Shown here piece by piece: positions 53,647 through 63,317 of a stretch of 64,000 nt of DNA. The stretch spans positions 1 to 64,000 of the forward strand of contig NZ_JACJQG010000011.1 in NCBI RefSeq assembly GCF_014696435.1, read 5' to 3'. Position numbers and translations under genes: made by a program. Source of the DNA: Calothrix anomala FACHB-343 (GTDB lineage Bacteria; Cyanobacteriota; Cyanobacteriia; Cyanobacteriales; Nostocaceae). How positions within the stretch are numbered: position 1 is the stretch's first letter; every line of letters begins with the position of its first letter. Below the pieces are notes generated by a model. It had not been told where the DNA came from. It searched no databases and saw only the letters and a list, made by a program, of their open reading frames with translations.

Positions 53647-54488
53647 ATGATAAATCTCCCACAGATTTACAAGTTTCTCAAGAACTAGAAGCTTTATCTA
53701 TAGTTATTAATCAATCTATAGATAAAGCTAAAAATATTCTCGAAGAAGCTAAAGAAATTGATGAAGTTAGAGAACTGATTCATGAAATTCACTTGAGCCG
53801 AGAAGAACTATTAAACGTAAATAATGATTTAAAGAAACATGAAGATAAAGTATCAAATTATTTATCCGCAGCGAAAGAACTTCAAGATAAGTTACAAATA
53901 TTACAAGAAATACCAAGACAACTGCATGAACTTGGTATAGAAGAACATATTTTACAAGATTTGCAACTAGTAATTAATGAAATTAATCATGCTAGAATAG
54001 AAAGTCAAACTTCAACCGAAGCATCTCACAATATATTATTACAAGTACAAAATTATCTGCAAGAATCTCAGGATATAGTTCAAGAATTGCAGAGTAAAAA
54101 AGAAGTAATTGAAAACTTAAATATAGATATAGATAATAAGCTGATCCAAATCAGAAATATCATAGATACATACGATGAACAAAATCGATATACCCAAAGT
54201 TTAATACAGGAATTAAATCTAGTTATACAAACGATTGGGGGTGTGGAAGAAATTCAAAAATTCATTCAAGATATCAGAAATACTCGCTTAGAAATGCATA
54301 ATTCTGAACAGCAATTAGTATCTGCGCGACAACAAATGATTGCTGTGCAAGGTTTTGAGGATTATTTAAATAAATTCCAGAACATTCGTAATCGTAAACA
54401 ACTATGGCAATGGTTATGGGATGAGTTAGGATTGCTGGGAGTGATAGTTTATTTACTCAGTTTGATAACTCCAAAAAGAAGAAGATGA
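53643..54488 (+). CDS. Coiled-coil protein with C-terminal membrane anchor
   Basis: A 281-residue protein that is almost all coiled coil, rich in Glu, Gln, Asn, Ile and Leu (LQVSQELEALSIVINQS at the start, EIHLSREELLNVNNDL in the middle). It ends with a short hydrophobic segment (LLGVIVYLLSLI) and a basic tail TPKRRR. This topology suggests a long cytoplasmic rod anchored by its C-terminus. It overlaps the RelE-helicase gene by four bases, so the two are translationally coupled and probably form a complex. It may act as the sensor, the membrane tether or the neutralising partner of the RelE-like domain. I recognise no family. Confidence 0.8.
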   Translation: MNDKSPTDLQVSQELEALSIVINQSIDKAKNILEEAKEIDEVRELIHEIHLSREELLNVNNDLKKHEDKVSNYLSAAKELQDKLQILQEIPRQLHELGIEEHILQDLQLVINEINHARIESQTSTEASHNILLQVQNYLQESQDIVQELQSKKEVIENLNIDIDNKLIQIRNIIDTYDEQNRYTQSLIQELNLVIQTIGGVEEIQKFIQDIRNTRLEMHNSEQQLVSARQQMIAVQGFEDYLNKFQNIRNRKQLWQWLWDELGLLGVIVYLLSLITPKRRR

Positions 54489-54770
54489 GTTAGATAAATG
54501 AGCGGAGTTATAGCATTTATTTGTGAAGCTGCACAAAGATTTACTTTTTTAAACGCAAAGTTACGCTAAGGTTAACGCAAAGGTACGCAGAGTTTTTTCA
54601 GTTATATATCTTTGACAAGGATGAGGTGCATCTTGATATTAAATTGGTATTATATCAATCCTAAATTAGTTACAAACACCTATCTTCCTTGTCCCCCTTC
54701 CCTTGTCTTTTTTGTTCGTATATTAAATAGGATTGCTATAGGTTTTCAATGGGGAAATTTTTCAACTACC
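54489..54770. repeat. Dispersed repeats between convergent genes
   Basis: The string acgcaaagttacgctaaggt continuing through acgcaaaggtacgcagag (54552-54592) belongs to a repeat family also seen near 15099, 21364-21435 and 56330-56375. A cttgtcccccttcccttgtc string follows near 54689. There is no gene here. Confidence 0.55.
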
Positions 54771-56123
54771 CTAACGTTTAATTCCCTTAAACCTTTCTTG
54801 TGCTGCTTTAAAAGCTTCTTGCATCACAGATTGAATCTGATTCGGGTCTGGTTTCTTCCCACCCATCAAGTCACCAAAGTAGACACAAGCTGTTTCACCG
54901 AGTGACCAGGTGTAAGCAGCAGCCCAGGATGCAGCAATTACGCTACCAAAACCAGGAACGAATTTAATTAACTCCCTTGCTATGGCTTGAGCGAGAAAAC
55001 CACCTGCGATCGCACTGACAATTCCCCCGGCTTGAGATGGTGATAATTGCTTGCCGTATAAGTTACCTAAAGCTGTTACCATAGATACTTGCAAAGCTGT
55101 TAATACTGGCATAGTTGCAAACGGTAATGGTATAGCAGCTACAGTTGCAGCCATAATTGCAAAGGGTAAAATGTAACGTCGTCCCGTATCGCGGTAAAGA
55201 TTACCCAGTTGCTTACCGGTTTCCTCCCGATCCAATAATTGATAAATCGCTTTGGCTTCGGCTTCGGGAAGTAGTTCGGCTAAGTTATCGCGTAATGCTT
55301 CTAAGCCGTAAAATACTGGATTGTAACCATCTTCTTCTAAGGTAAAGTCAATGAGAACGGAACGATCGCAAACCTTCGCAAAATCTTCTTGAATCGCGCC
55401 AAAAGCCCGATTAATTTCCTCATAATCAGGCGGATAAGCTGGATGATCGACTGTCCCCGGCGGATACACCTCATGCAAACAGGTAACCGCTAACAAACAG
55501 GGAATATCTGGATACTGTTGACGTAATTGTTGAGCAATTTGACGCAATGTGTCAGTAGCAAAATCGTTAATTTTTACAGTCAGAATCAAAACTCTGGCGC
55601 TGCGAGTTGATTTTTCTAAATCGCCAACCAATTCAGTAATAATTTCTTGCGTATCTTGTTTGACATCGCCTAATCCTACCGTATCCGTAAAAACCAGCAA
55701 AGGTAAGTCATCAGCAGGATAATTGTAGCGCTGAGTATGTTGGGTGTGAGGGCGGAATCCTTGACCGACAATATCGGCGGAAACTCCTGTTAATCCCCGC
55801 ACAATCGAACTTTTACCCGCTTGGGGTTTACCAATTAACAAAGCTTCCGTAGTTGGTAGTTCGCGGCGCACCGTCTCCAAAATCTCAGCAATTTGAGTTT
55901 CGCTGACACTAAACCATTGCACAACCGTCTGTGCTAATTGTTCTACGGGTAATAATTGTCCTAGACGCGGTGTTGCTTTGCGCCAAACATCAGCAATCCG
56001 GTTTTTCCAAGAATTCTCAGCAGGTAGCGCCGGAGTTAGATTTTCCGATTCTAGGCGATCGCCTGGAGTTTCACTTTGCTGAGAATCTCCTGGTAAGGAA
56101 TCAGCATCACGTTGCTCAGTCAT
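54771..56123 (-). CDS. P-loop GTPase with DUF697 membrane domain
   Basis: A protein of about 450 residues from the ATG at 56123; an in-frame start at 56153 adds ten residues. The G domain has G1 GKPQAGKSS, a G3-like TDTVGLGD and ILTVKIND, with the switch region IVGQGFRPHTQHTQRY. The C-terminal part matches the DUF697 membrane module: ILPFAIMAATVAAIPLPF, ALGNLYGKQLSPSQAGGIVS and FVPGFGSVIAASWAAAYTWSLG, with two to three hydrophobic stretches. DUF697 GTPases are membrane-bound proteins of uncertain role. It resembles the GTPase at 47345-49255 in general design but has the membrane part at the opposite end. Confidence 0.88.
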   Translation of the reverse strand: MTEQRDADSLPGDSQQSETPGDRLESENLTPALPAENSWKNRIADVWRKATPRLGQLLPVEQLAQTVVQWFSVSETQIAEILETVRRELPTTEALLIGKPQAGKSSIVRGLTGVSADIVGQGFRPHTQHTQRYNYPADDLPLLVFTDTVGLGDVKQDTQEIITELVGDLEKSTRSARVLILTVKINDFATDTLRQIAQQLRQQYPDIPCLLAVTCLHEVYPPGTVDHPAYPPDYEEINRAFGAIQEDFAKVCDRSVLIDFTLEEDGYNPVFYGLEALRDNLAELLPEAEAKAIYQLLDREETGKQLGNLYRDTGRRYILPFAIMAATVAAIPLPFATMPVLTALQVSMVTALGNLYGKQLSPSQAGGIVSAIAGGFLAQAIARELIKFVPGFGSVIAASWAAAYTWSLGETACVYFGDLMGGKKPDPNQIQSVMQEAFKAAQERFKGIKR

Positions 56124-56438
56124 TGCTATGAAAACGGTAGATAGAAGCCACACTAAATCCTGTTTATTATTTTAGGATGTGCTGTAGTCAGTTACTATTT
56201 GTCAATGGTTATATTTGCCGTAAAAGCATTGGTATGCAGATGAGAGGTTTTGATTTACAGTTAAAACTCTTCGTCTAACTGCCTAAGTACACCATTTTAT
56301 TAATTCATAGCGAATTGGTTTGGGAAATACTCTGCGAAACTTTGCGCTAACCTCCGCGTTCCTTTGCGTTGAAAAAGTTATGAACTTATGCAAAGCAGTA
56401 CTAAGTAAATCTGCTAAATCTCTAGATCGCCTGTATTT

Positions 56439-59042
56439 CTACAGCCAATTGCCAACTAAAATATAAGGTGCCCAATAAACAGGATGCTCTGATTGAGGAT
56501 CTTTTAACAGTGCCATTTGCGCATGACGTAAGGCTTCTGCTTTCGTTTCTTTGGTACTGCTCAAATGCTTGTAAAACTGACGCATTAAATTGGCGGTTGC
56601 TTCATCATTCACCGACCATAATGTTGCTAAAGTACTACTAGCTCCCGCCTTAACTGCTATTCCCGCCAAACCTAAAGCCGCACGTTTATCGCCAACTGCG
56701 GTTTCACAAGCACTAAGTACCAGCAGTTCAATTGCTTGTTGTTGTTTCTGTTCGGATATCTGTAGTAAATTATCTAGGTCATTAATTCTGATGCGATCGT
56801 CCCAAGCCAAAATAAAGGTTTCTATGGCTTTAGAGCTAAATTTACCATGAGTAGCAATGTGAACTATGGGGAAAATCGCTGATTGCAGGTAATTTTGCAA
56901 ATTTTTACTGGTAAATTCCTGATTTAGCAGTACTGTACTGGGAACTTCCGACTTGATTTCCTTCATTTCCTGTTCAACATATTCCAAAGCCGAAAAACCC
57001 TGTCTGGCTTCAGTTAACCCAGCACCAAGGACTTTAAAGTTATGCTGTGCTAATGTTTTCGGGGGTAGTAATTGAAGACTTGGTGTTAAAGCAATGTTGT
57101 ACTTTTCCACCAAATATTGTTGATTACTATCATGCAGAGCGGCCATGGGAATATTTCTTAATACACCGTCCGGTACAAATACTAAGGTTTTAATCCCACT
57201 TTTCACTAAATCAGTTTCCACTGGACGAATTAACCAGTCATATACTTGTTGAGATAAGGGTAAAAAGTCTTCTTTAGAACGAATAACTAAAGTTTTCCGC
57301 AATTTTTCGACAATACTTTCCAGTTCGGCTTGCGGTAAAGAAGTCGCGTAGTGGCGTAAAGGTTGTTTTGGTAAGCTGACAATAACTTCTAATCGATCTG
57401 GCAGAATAATCGGATAGATAACTGCTGCTAAGGGATCTAATTCATCGATTTGAGTATATTTTCTATCTAAACAGGCTTCGCGGAAAAAATCATCGAGTTC
57501 GGCTAATTGCAAAGATTCAATTACTTGACGAGCTTGCTTGAGAGCTTCTTGACTAGGTGACGATGTTCCTGATAGAAGTAAACTAACTAGTTCTCGATAT
57601 ACTGGTTCTACAGTTTCGCGAAAACTAAATTGAATATCTGGATCGATGGCAACCAAATCACTACGCAAAGATTGTAGAGTATTTACAGCTTGGGTGTAAG
57701 CTGCGATCGCGCCTGGTTCATCTCCTTGTACTTTCAATAATCGCCCTAATTGCCATTGCCAACGGTATGCAATTTCTGGTGTATTAATTGACTGTGCTAG
57801 CACCAGCGCTTGTTGAGTTAAGTCTTGAGCGATCGCCCATTGTTGAGTTTGCTCGTAAAGTCCCCCCAGTTTCCCCAAAGCATAGGCTTGTGCTTGTTTA
57901 TCTCCCAAGGTTTTTGCTTGTTGGAGGTTATTCGCGACTAATTGAGCAATATTTTCTGTGGTTGGCGCATTGGGGAGATTTGCTTGTTTGAGGCGAATTA
58001 AACTCTGAGCTAAATTCAGTTGAGCATAAATTGCTGTTCGACTAGGAGGTAAATTTACCAATTGCGGTTGAATTTGACTCCATAATGCTTGCGCCGGTGT
58101 CCATTGCTTAGTATCAATTAAAGTACTCAGTTGATTTAATTGCGATCGCATTTTCAGCATTGAAGAAGGTGCAATATTTACAGCTTGTTGATATAAAGCC
58201 AAAGCCGATGTTGCATCTTGGTTAGCGCGCGCCACATTTCCTAAATCAATCAATGTCGCACTCATCTCTGCTGGCGATTGTAACTTTTGGGCGATCGCTA
58301 AACTTTGTTGCAATACCTGCTGTGCTGCTGTCAAATTCCCCACTAATCGCCAACTTGCTCCTAAACTGCGTAACCCAGCCGTTTTGATCGGTGAATCCGG
58401 TTGTTTTTGTAAAATTTTATTTACCTGATTTAAGGTAGATAAAGCTCTGCGATATAGTCCCAACGCCTTTAAAGCCTGAGATTGATTGATCAAACTACGC
58501 AGCACCCCAGTCTCATTTTTTACCTGAGTATAAGTAGCCGTGGCTTGTTGCCAAGTCAAGAGTGCAGCTTCAGATTTTCCTGTTGCTAACTCCAGACTAC
58601 CTTGGGTGTTGAAAACTTGAGCCAAGACTTTTAAATATTCTGGCTCTGTATGTTTTCCCTGTAACAATTCTCGACTACGAGTAATTGCTTGGGTAGCTTC
58701 AGTCCATAAACCTAATTGCTGGTAACTCAGTGATAGATTGCTCAAGACTCTGGCTTGATTGAGTCTATCCCCCTGTGATTGATAAATCTGCAGCACCTGC
58801 TCCCAGATTTTGATTGCTGCTAAAAATTGCCCAGCATCATAATATTGTCTGCCTTGCTCCTCCTGCTGTGCCACATTGGATGATACTTGCATCAGTGATG
58901 GTGGCGAAGCATCCATTTTGGCGATCGCAGGTAATAAACTCCCAACTAACCCTAAGAATATCCAGAATATAAAGACAATTAACCGAATATATAATCGTTT
59001 CCAGCTACTTTTTTTGAAAAAATAATAGAGATTAATCTGCAT
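56439..59042 (-). CDS. TPR-CHAT protein linked to a haemagglutinin-type exoprotein
   Basis: A protein of about 867 residues from the ATG at 59042, which overlaps the end of the upstream gene by 11 bases. An N-terminal hydrophobic segment (LIVFIFWIFLGLVGSLLPAIA) is a signal peptide or anchor. About ten divergent TPR-like units follow (for example AKMDASPP..., AGQFLAAIKIWEQVLQIY), then a C-terminal CHAT domain. Its catalytic motifs are HIATHGKFSS and LLVLSACETAVGD. The likely role is a regulated caspase-like peptidase on the periplasmic side. Its coupling to a filamentous-haemagglutinin-type gene suggests processing or quality control of that exoprotein. It is a divergent relative of the TPR-CHAT protein at 2972-6202. 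Confidence 0.9.
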   Translation of the reverse strand: MQINLYYFFKKSSWKRLYIRLIVFIFWIFLGLVGSLLPAIAKMDASPPSLMQVSSNVAQQEEQGRQYYDAGQFLAAIKIWEQVLQIYQSQGDRLNQARVLSNLSLSYQQLGLWTEATQAITRSRELLQGKHTEPEYLKVLAQVFNTQGSLELATGKSEAALLTWQQATATYTQVKNETGVLRSLINQSQALKALGLYRRALSTLNQVNKILQKQPDSPIKTAGLRSLGASWRLVGNLTAAQQVLQQSLAIAQKLQSPAEMSATLIDLGNVARANQDATSALALYQQAVNIAPSSMLKMRSQLNQLSTLIDTKQWTPAQALWSQIQPQLVNLPPSRTAIYAQLNLAQSLIRLKQANLPNAPTTENIAQLVANNLQQAKTLGDKQAQAYALGKLGGLYEQTQQWAIAQDLTQQALVLAQSINTPEIAYRWQWQLGRLLKVQGDEPGAIAAYTQAVNTLQSLRSDLVAIDPDIQFSFRETVEPVYRELVSLLLSGTSSPSQEALKQARQVIESLQLAELDDFFREACLDRKYTQIDELDPLAAVIYPIILPDRLEVIVSLPKQPLRHYATSLPQAELESIVEKLRKTLVIRSKEDFLPLSQQVYDWLIRPVETDLVKSGIKTLVFVPDGVLRNIPMAALHDSNQQYLVEKYNIALTPSLQLLPPKTLAQHNFKVLGAGLTEARQGFSALEYVEQEMKEIKSEVPSTVLLNQEFTSKNLQNYLQSAIFPIVHIATHGKFSSKAIETFILAWDDRIRINDLDNLLQISEQKQQQAIELLVLSACETAVGDKRAALGLAGIAVKAGASSTLATLWSVNDEATANLMRQFYKHLSSTKETKAEALRHAQMALLKDPQSEHPVYWAPYILVGNWL

Positions 59043-62037
59043 AACAATTAGTTGAGGGCGACCAAGTACTATAGGGAGTTGCAGTAGCAGACTGTGCTGA
59101 TAAAAACACCTCACCACGTGAATTTACTACTAAGGCTTGGGCTTCGACGATGGAATTAGCACTAGAAATATCTGAGGTTTGAGAAGGTCTTTCAGCAATA
59201 TTTCGCCAACTTTTGATCGGATTAGTCACTAAATCTTGAAGCAGACTATCGCTACTGAGTAAAGCTTCGGGATTTGGTGATACTCCTCCTCGTCCAGTCA
59301 CAACAAACCGATTAGCAATTTGCTGTTGCTGACTGAACGAACTCGCACTACAACCTTGAGAGATCAATTTAGAAGTATCGGTAATTTTTAGAGGTAAGTT
59401 GAATAAAGCCGAAGTAGGATCGGCATTCAAAGTTTTAATTTCAACAACACCACTAACACCAAAAGTAGAACTAGCAGTAATATCACTTAAAGCAGTCTGT
59501 TGTTGGCGAAACTGTAGCCCAAATACATTCTCAGCTTGAATGTGAATGTTACCCCCCCATCCCTGAAATGCATTAGCGGTAATATCGCTATTTCCTAAAG
59601 GATCTGCAATTAAAAAAGTGGTATTAATCTTGATATTTCCGCCATTACCCTGTTTGCTAGCAGTACCAGCAGTAGCAGAAATCAAGCTATGATTCTGAAT
59701 TTGCAGAATATTGCTGACTGTGAGCGCAATTTCCCCCCCATCATCAGCCGTGGTTTCCGCTAAAATTTCTCCACCGCGATCGAGTAACAGATTACGGGCT
59801 GTTAAATCGATATTACCCGCTTTTCCATCTCCAATTCCTTGGACAAATAAGCCACTGTTTACTTGACCATTAGGAGAGCGATTAATTAAGTTGACTGTAT
59901 CATAGGCATTAATAGTTACATTACCGCTAGTACCTGCACCCAAGGTAGAAGCAGAAATCCTCGCCCCATCCAGGATAAATAAATTACCTGTATCAACACT
60001 CAAATTACCAGCCGGAGCATCACCAAATGTAGCGGTAAATAAACCACTAGATGATCGATCCCTTGGAGAAGTCCCCAGCAATCGAATTGTGTCTGTAGCT
60101 GTCACCTTGAGGGTACCGCCAGGGGCGTATCCCTGAGTTCCCGCTTGAATCTGCGCCCCATCTCGAACAGTTAATTCCCTTGCATTAATAGTGACATTAC
60201 CACCCCAGCCCTCATCTCTAGTAGAGCTAGAAATTCGCGCCGTATTTCCTTGCAGTAGCAATTCTCCAGTATCTATAAATACGTTTCCTCCTCGACCTTT
60301 AGCACCAGGTTCTACCTGAGCAAATAAGCCACTAAAGGTGATATCCGTAGAGTCTCCCAAGATTGTTACCATCTGCGGAGCAATTACAGAAAGACTGCCT
60401 GCATCGCCAGTATTAAAAGTACTAACCGATACTTGCGCTCCACCTTGGAGCGATAATTTGTTAGTTACCAAGAGAATATTACCGCCCTGACCGGTAGCTC
60501 CTAGCTCAACTTGGTTAAATACACCGCTAGCTTGAGCAACAGTAGGAGAACTGAGGATATCTATTGCTGGAGCGTAAATTTTAATACTGCCTGCTGCACC
60601 TTCAGCAAACGTCGAAGCTGAGATCCTGGCACCATCACGGATATTCAAGATTGGGGTTTCGACAATGACTTCCCCAGCCTGAGCAAAACCAGTAGTTTCT
60701 GCGGACAAACCGCTAGAGTAAAGCGTATTAAATATTTCTCCTGTTCCGCGTAAGTCAATAGACTCAGTTGCTTTAACTATGATTGAACCACCAAAACCGC
60801 GATCGCGAGTATTGGCTACTATTTTTGCACCATCTTCAATACTCAATTTTCCAGCTGCAATTCTCACATCCCCACCAGCACCTAGTCCTCTAGTCTCTGT
60901 GCCTAAAATACTCAAGTTTGCCAATTTCACATCATCAGCGCGAATAGTTAAGTTACCACCAAGGCCAATATCTTCTGTTTCCGCAGAAACCATTGCAAAG
61001 GGGCCTTGAACTGTTAGTTTCACAGCTTCTAAGTTGACATCTCCACCGCGCACTGAAGCAGATGTCAGAGCCTGAATCATAGAATCATTCAGCGTTAGTT
61101 GGTTAGCTCGGATATTGATTCCACCACCGCTTTCGGTGCCATTCGCATCTGTATTAGCTAAAAGTAGTGTTTCATTTAAGGTGACGACTTGACCTTGAAT
61201 TTGGATATTCCCACCACCAGCACCGCTAACGTTAATCTCAGCGCCATCTAGCTGAATTGTTTGAAACTTATTCGCACCTGTATATCCCACAATAAATCCT
61301 TGAGGACTTGGGGTCAGGCTAACAAAACTGTCATCCCCCACACTACCCAATTCCACCCGACCACCAGGCGCAACTAGTAACTTGTTAGCTACAGAAATAT
61401 CACCGCCAACTAAAGCTAAAGTTTGACCAGGCTGGACTGACAATTCTGGTGTAGCTAAGTCTGGACTCTCTACTGTTATATCTCCAGATTTGCCAGCAAA
61501 TTGTAAACCCAAGGGAACACTGACAGTTAGTAAAGGTGGCGCAGGATTAATCGCACTAAATACATCACCATTAGATAGCTTTAAACTACTAGCAGTACTA
61601 GCAATAAATGAGCCTGTAATATCTAGGGAAGCATTCGCGCCAAAAACAATACCATGAGGATTAATCAAAAATAAGTTTTTATTCGCTTGGATTAAACCAT
61701 TGATTTGAGATTTTGAGCCGCCGGTAACACGGCTAATAATGTTCTCAATACCTGGGTTGTAATTATTGAAAATAGCAGAACCACCTTCAGGTACAGAAAA
61801 CTCTCTAAAGCTGTGAAACAGGTTACTACCTGCTTGGGTTCCGCCTGTAATTACAAAATCCAATCCCGGTTGAGTACCTGGTGAAACAACAGTTTGTCCA
61901 TCAGGCAGCTGATTATCTGGAGAAATTTGGGCAATTGTTGGGTAAATGGTGCAGAAACAGCTAAGAGTAATTCCACCTGCCATCAGTAGGTGGCAATAAT
62001 AACGTCTCAGCGCTGGAATCATTGCTTGGTTGCGCAT
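59032..62037 (-). CDS. Filamentous haemagglutinin-type (TPS) exoprotein
   Basis: A 1001-residue secreted protein. A signal peptide runs to about residue 37 (LLMAGGITLSCFCTIYPTIAQ). The two-partner-secretion domain follows (about 45-180) with the conserved GSNLFHSFREFSVPEGG, IISRVTGG and NLFLINPHGIVFGANASLD. The rest is a long right-handed beta-helix of imperfect repeats (recurring GGNITI/GGDVRI and LSIEDGARISAST-like strands). Cyanobacterial members are abundant surface or cell-wall proteins of unknown ligand. No TpsB transporter gene is in the window. ATGs at 62037 and 62022 are possible starts. The stop codon overlaps the start of the CHAT gene. Confidence 0.92.
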   Translation of the reverse strand: MRNQAMIPALRRYYCHLLMAGGITLSCFCTIYPTIAQISPDNQLPDGQTVVSPGTQPGLDFVITGGTQAGSNLFHSFREFSVPEGGSAIFNNYNPGIENIISRVTGGSKSQINGLIQANKNLFLINPHGIVFGANASLDITGSFIASTASSLKLSNGDVFSAINPAPPLLTVSVPLGLQFAGKSGDITVESPDLATPELSVQPGQTLALVGGDISVANKLLVAPGGRVELGSVGDDSFVSLTPSPQGFIVGYTGANKFQTIQLDGAEINVSGAGGGNIQIQGQVVTLNETLLLANTDANGTESGGGINIRANQLTLNDSMIQALTSASVRGGDVNLEAVKLTVQGPFAMVSAETEDIGLGGNLTIRADDVKLANLSILGTETRGLGAGGDVRIAAGKLSIEDGAKIVANTRDRGFGGSIIVKATESIDLRGTGEIFNTLYSSGLSAETTGFAQAGEVIVETPILNIRDGARISASTFAEGAAGSIKIYAPAIDILSSPTVAQASGVFNQVELGATGQGGNILLVTNKLSLQGGAQVSVSTFNTGDAGSLSVIAPQMVTILGDSTDITFSGLFAQVEPGAKGRGGNVFIDTGELLLQGNTARISSSTRDEGWGGNVTINARELTVRDGAQIQAGTQGYAPGGTLKVTATDTIRLLGTSPRDRSSSGLFTATFGDAPAGNLSVDTGNLFILDGARISASTLGAGTSGNVTINAYDTVNLINRSPNGQVNSGLFVQGIGDGKAGNIDLTARNLLLDRGGEILAETTADDGGEIALTVSNILQIQNHSLISATAGTASKQGNGGNIKINTTFLIADPLGNSDITANAFQGWGGNIHIQAENVFGLQFRQQQTALSDITASSTFGVSGVVEIKTLNADPTSALFNLPLKITDTSKLISQGCSASSFSQQQQIANRFVVTGRGGVSPNPEALLSSDSLLQDLVTNPIKSWRNIAERPSQTSDISSANSIVEAQALVVNSRGEVFLSAQSATATPYSTWSPSTNCYAD

Positions 62038-62093
62038 TACCTAAAAACATTTGAGAGAAAATAGAGCTTGATTGACCAAAATTTACGATCAAT

Positions 62094-62633
62094 TTATCCG
62101 TTCTGATAATGTGGATGTTTCTCCCAATCAAAGATGTCTTCGTCTGTATCACCAGACTGACGCCAAGTAATTCTCCCTCGCAATGTATCTAATAAAGTTT
62201 GCTCAACCACATCATTTAAGTTATCCCAAGATAGATCTTCACGTTGCAGCAAAACTTTGAGTTTTTGCAAAGCCGTCATTGCTGCATTCTCCTCCTCAAA
62301 AGAGAGAGGCCCGTCACCCCGCAAGGGATCTCGCTGTACAGCCATGATTCCCTGCCTCACAGCTGTGACAATTTGTGGGCGCAACTCAGTTTTCCCCCGA
62401 TGCCATTGCCTTTGCCAGCCTCGCTTGCTAGTCGCATACAGCGCAGGTAGGCGATTTAATGCATAGGCAATTACCTCTGATGGATTAGTGTATTTGGCAG
62501 TTTTCGCAGGTAAAGCTTGAAATTGTTGCTCTACTTCCTCTACAACTAGTACTTCCATCACATTTCGAGAGTTTTTGGTAAATGCACGCTGCTCTTTAGA
62601 CTGCTGGACTGAAGCATGACCCTGATAAACCAT
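62094..62633 (-). CDS. comFB: ComFB-family protein, probable c-di-GMP receptor
   Basis: A 179-residue protein matching the late-competence ComFB family: NVMEVLVVEEVEQQFQALP, NPSEVIAYALNRLPALYATSKRGW and a charged helical C-terminus. ComFB proteins of cyanobacteria have been shown to bind c-di-GMP and to affect cell size or motility. Assignment is by motif only. The start at 62633 fits the family, whose conserved region begins about 25 residues in. It lies 56 bases upstream of the haemagglutinin-type exoprotein gene on the same strand, so a link between c-di-GMP and surface-protein expression is plausible. The CHAT gene completes this possible operon. Confidence 0.85.
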   Translation of the reverse strand: MVYQGHASVQQSKEQRAFTKNSRNVMEVLVVEEVEQQFQALPAKTAKYTNPSEVIAYALNRLPALYATSKRGWQRQWHRGKTELRPQIVTAVRQGIMAVQRDPLRGDGPLSFEEENAAMTALQKLKVLLQREDLSWDNLNDVVEQTLLDTLRGRITWRQSGDTDEDIFDWEKHPHYQNG

Positions 62634-63317
62634 ACAAACAACTCCGTATACAGAAATACAATTTTCACTTCTACTTACGGCTTTATATTTCCCGGAGATT
62701 GAGTCTAACTAACATGTTGTTTCACGCTTGCATATGTATGTAAAATAACTAAGTACAAGGCAATGATGAACAACTCTTGCTGGATGCATTAACGTTTAAA
62801 GATAGTAATATTTGCGTGGTAAAAATTTAAATTTTAGTTATGGATATATATTTACCGAACACAATTAATTCCTATTATGAAGTTAAAGTAAAGCATTATG
62901 TGTGATGAAAAAGACATATAACCGAGTATGTATTACTGTGTAACTATTGACATAACAAGAATTAAACAGATTTAATCTAAAATTAATGTATAAAATAATA
63001 CTCTTTGTCTATAGTTTTAATTAATTTTGATAAAACTGTAGTGAAGTCTTCTGATTATCACCTCAGAGAAATTGCTCTGTTATATATTTTGCAACTGATA
63101 TAAAGTTAAGTTACAGATGTGCATAAGTAAGTATTCTGATTCCTTAACTCAAAAAATTAGTAAGCATCATACTTTTTAATTGCTTCATTGCACAAGATTT
63201 GAGCATTAAGGCTATTTTCAGATGTTCTGATTGAGCATCTCTAATATCGAATATGAGCCAATACCTCGAGCAAAATGTTCAAAAAAACTTGTTTACTTGC
63301 AATCTAAAAAGAAAATC
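62634..63317. other. AT-rich intergenic region
   Basis: A 684-base divergent gap between comFB and the partial gene at the right edge. It is very AT-rich, and I see no gene, RNA or strong hairpin. Promoters for both sides are expected. Confidence 0.45.
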
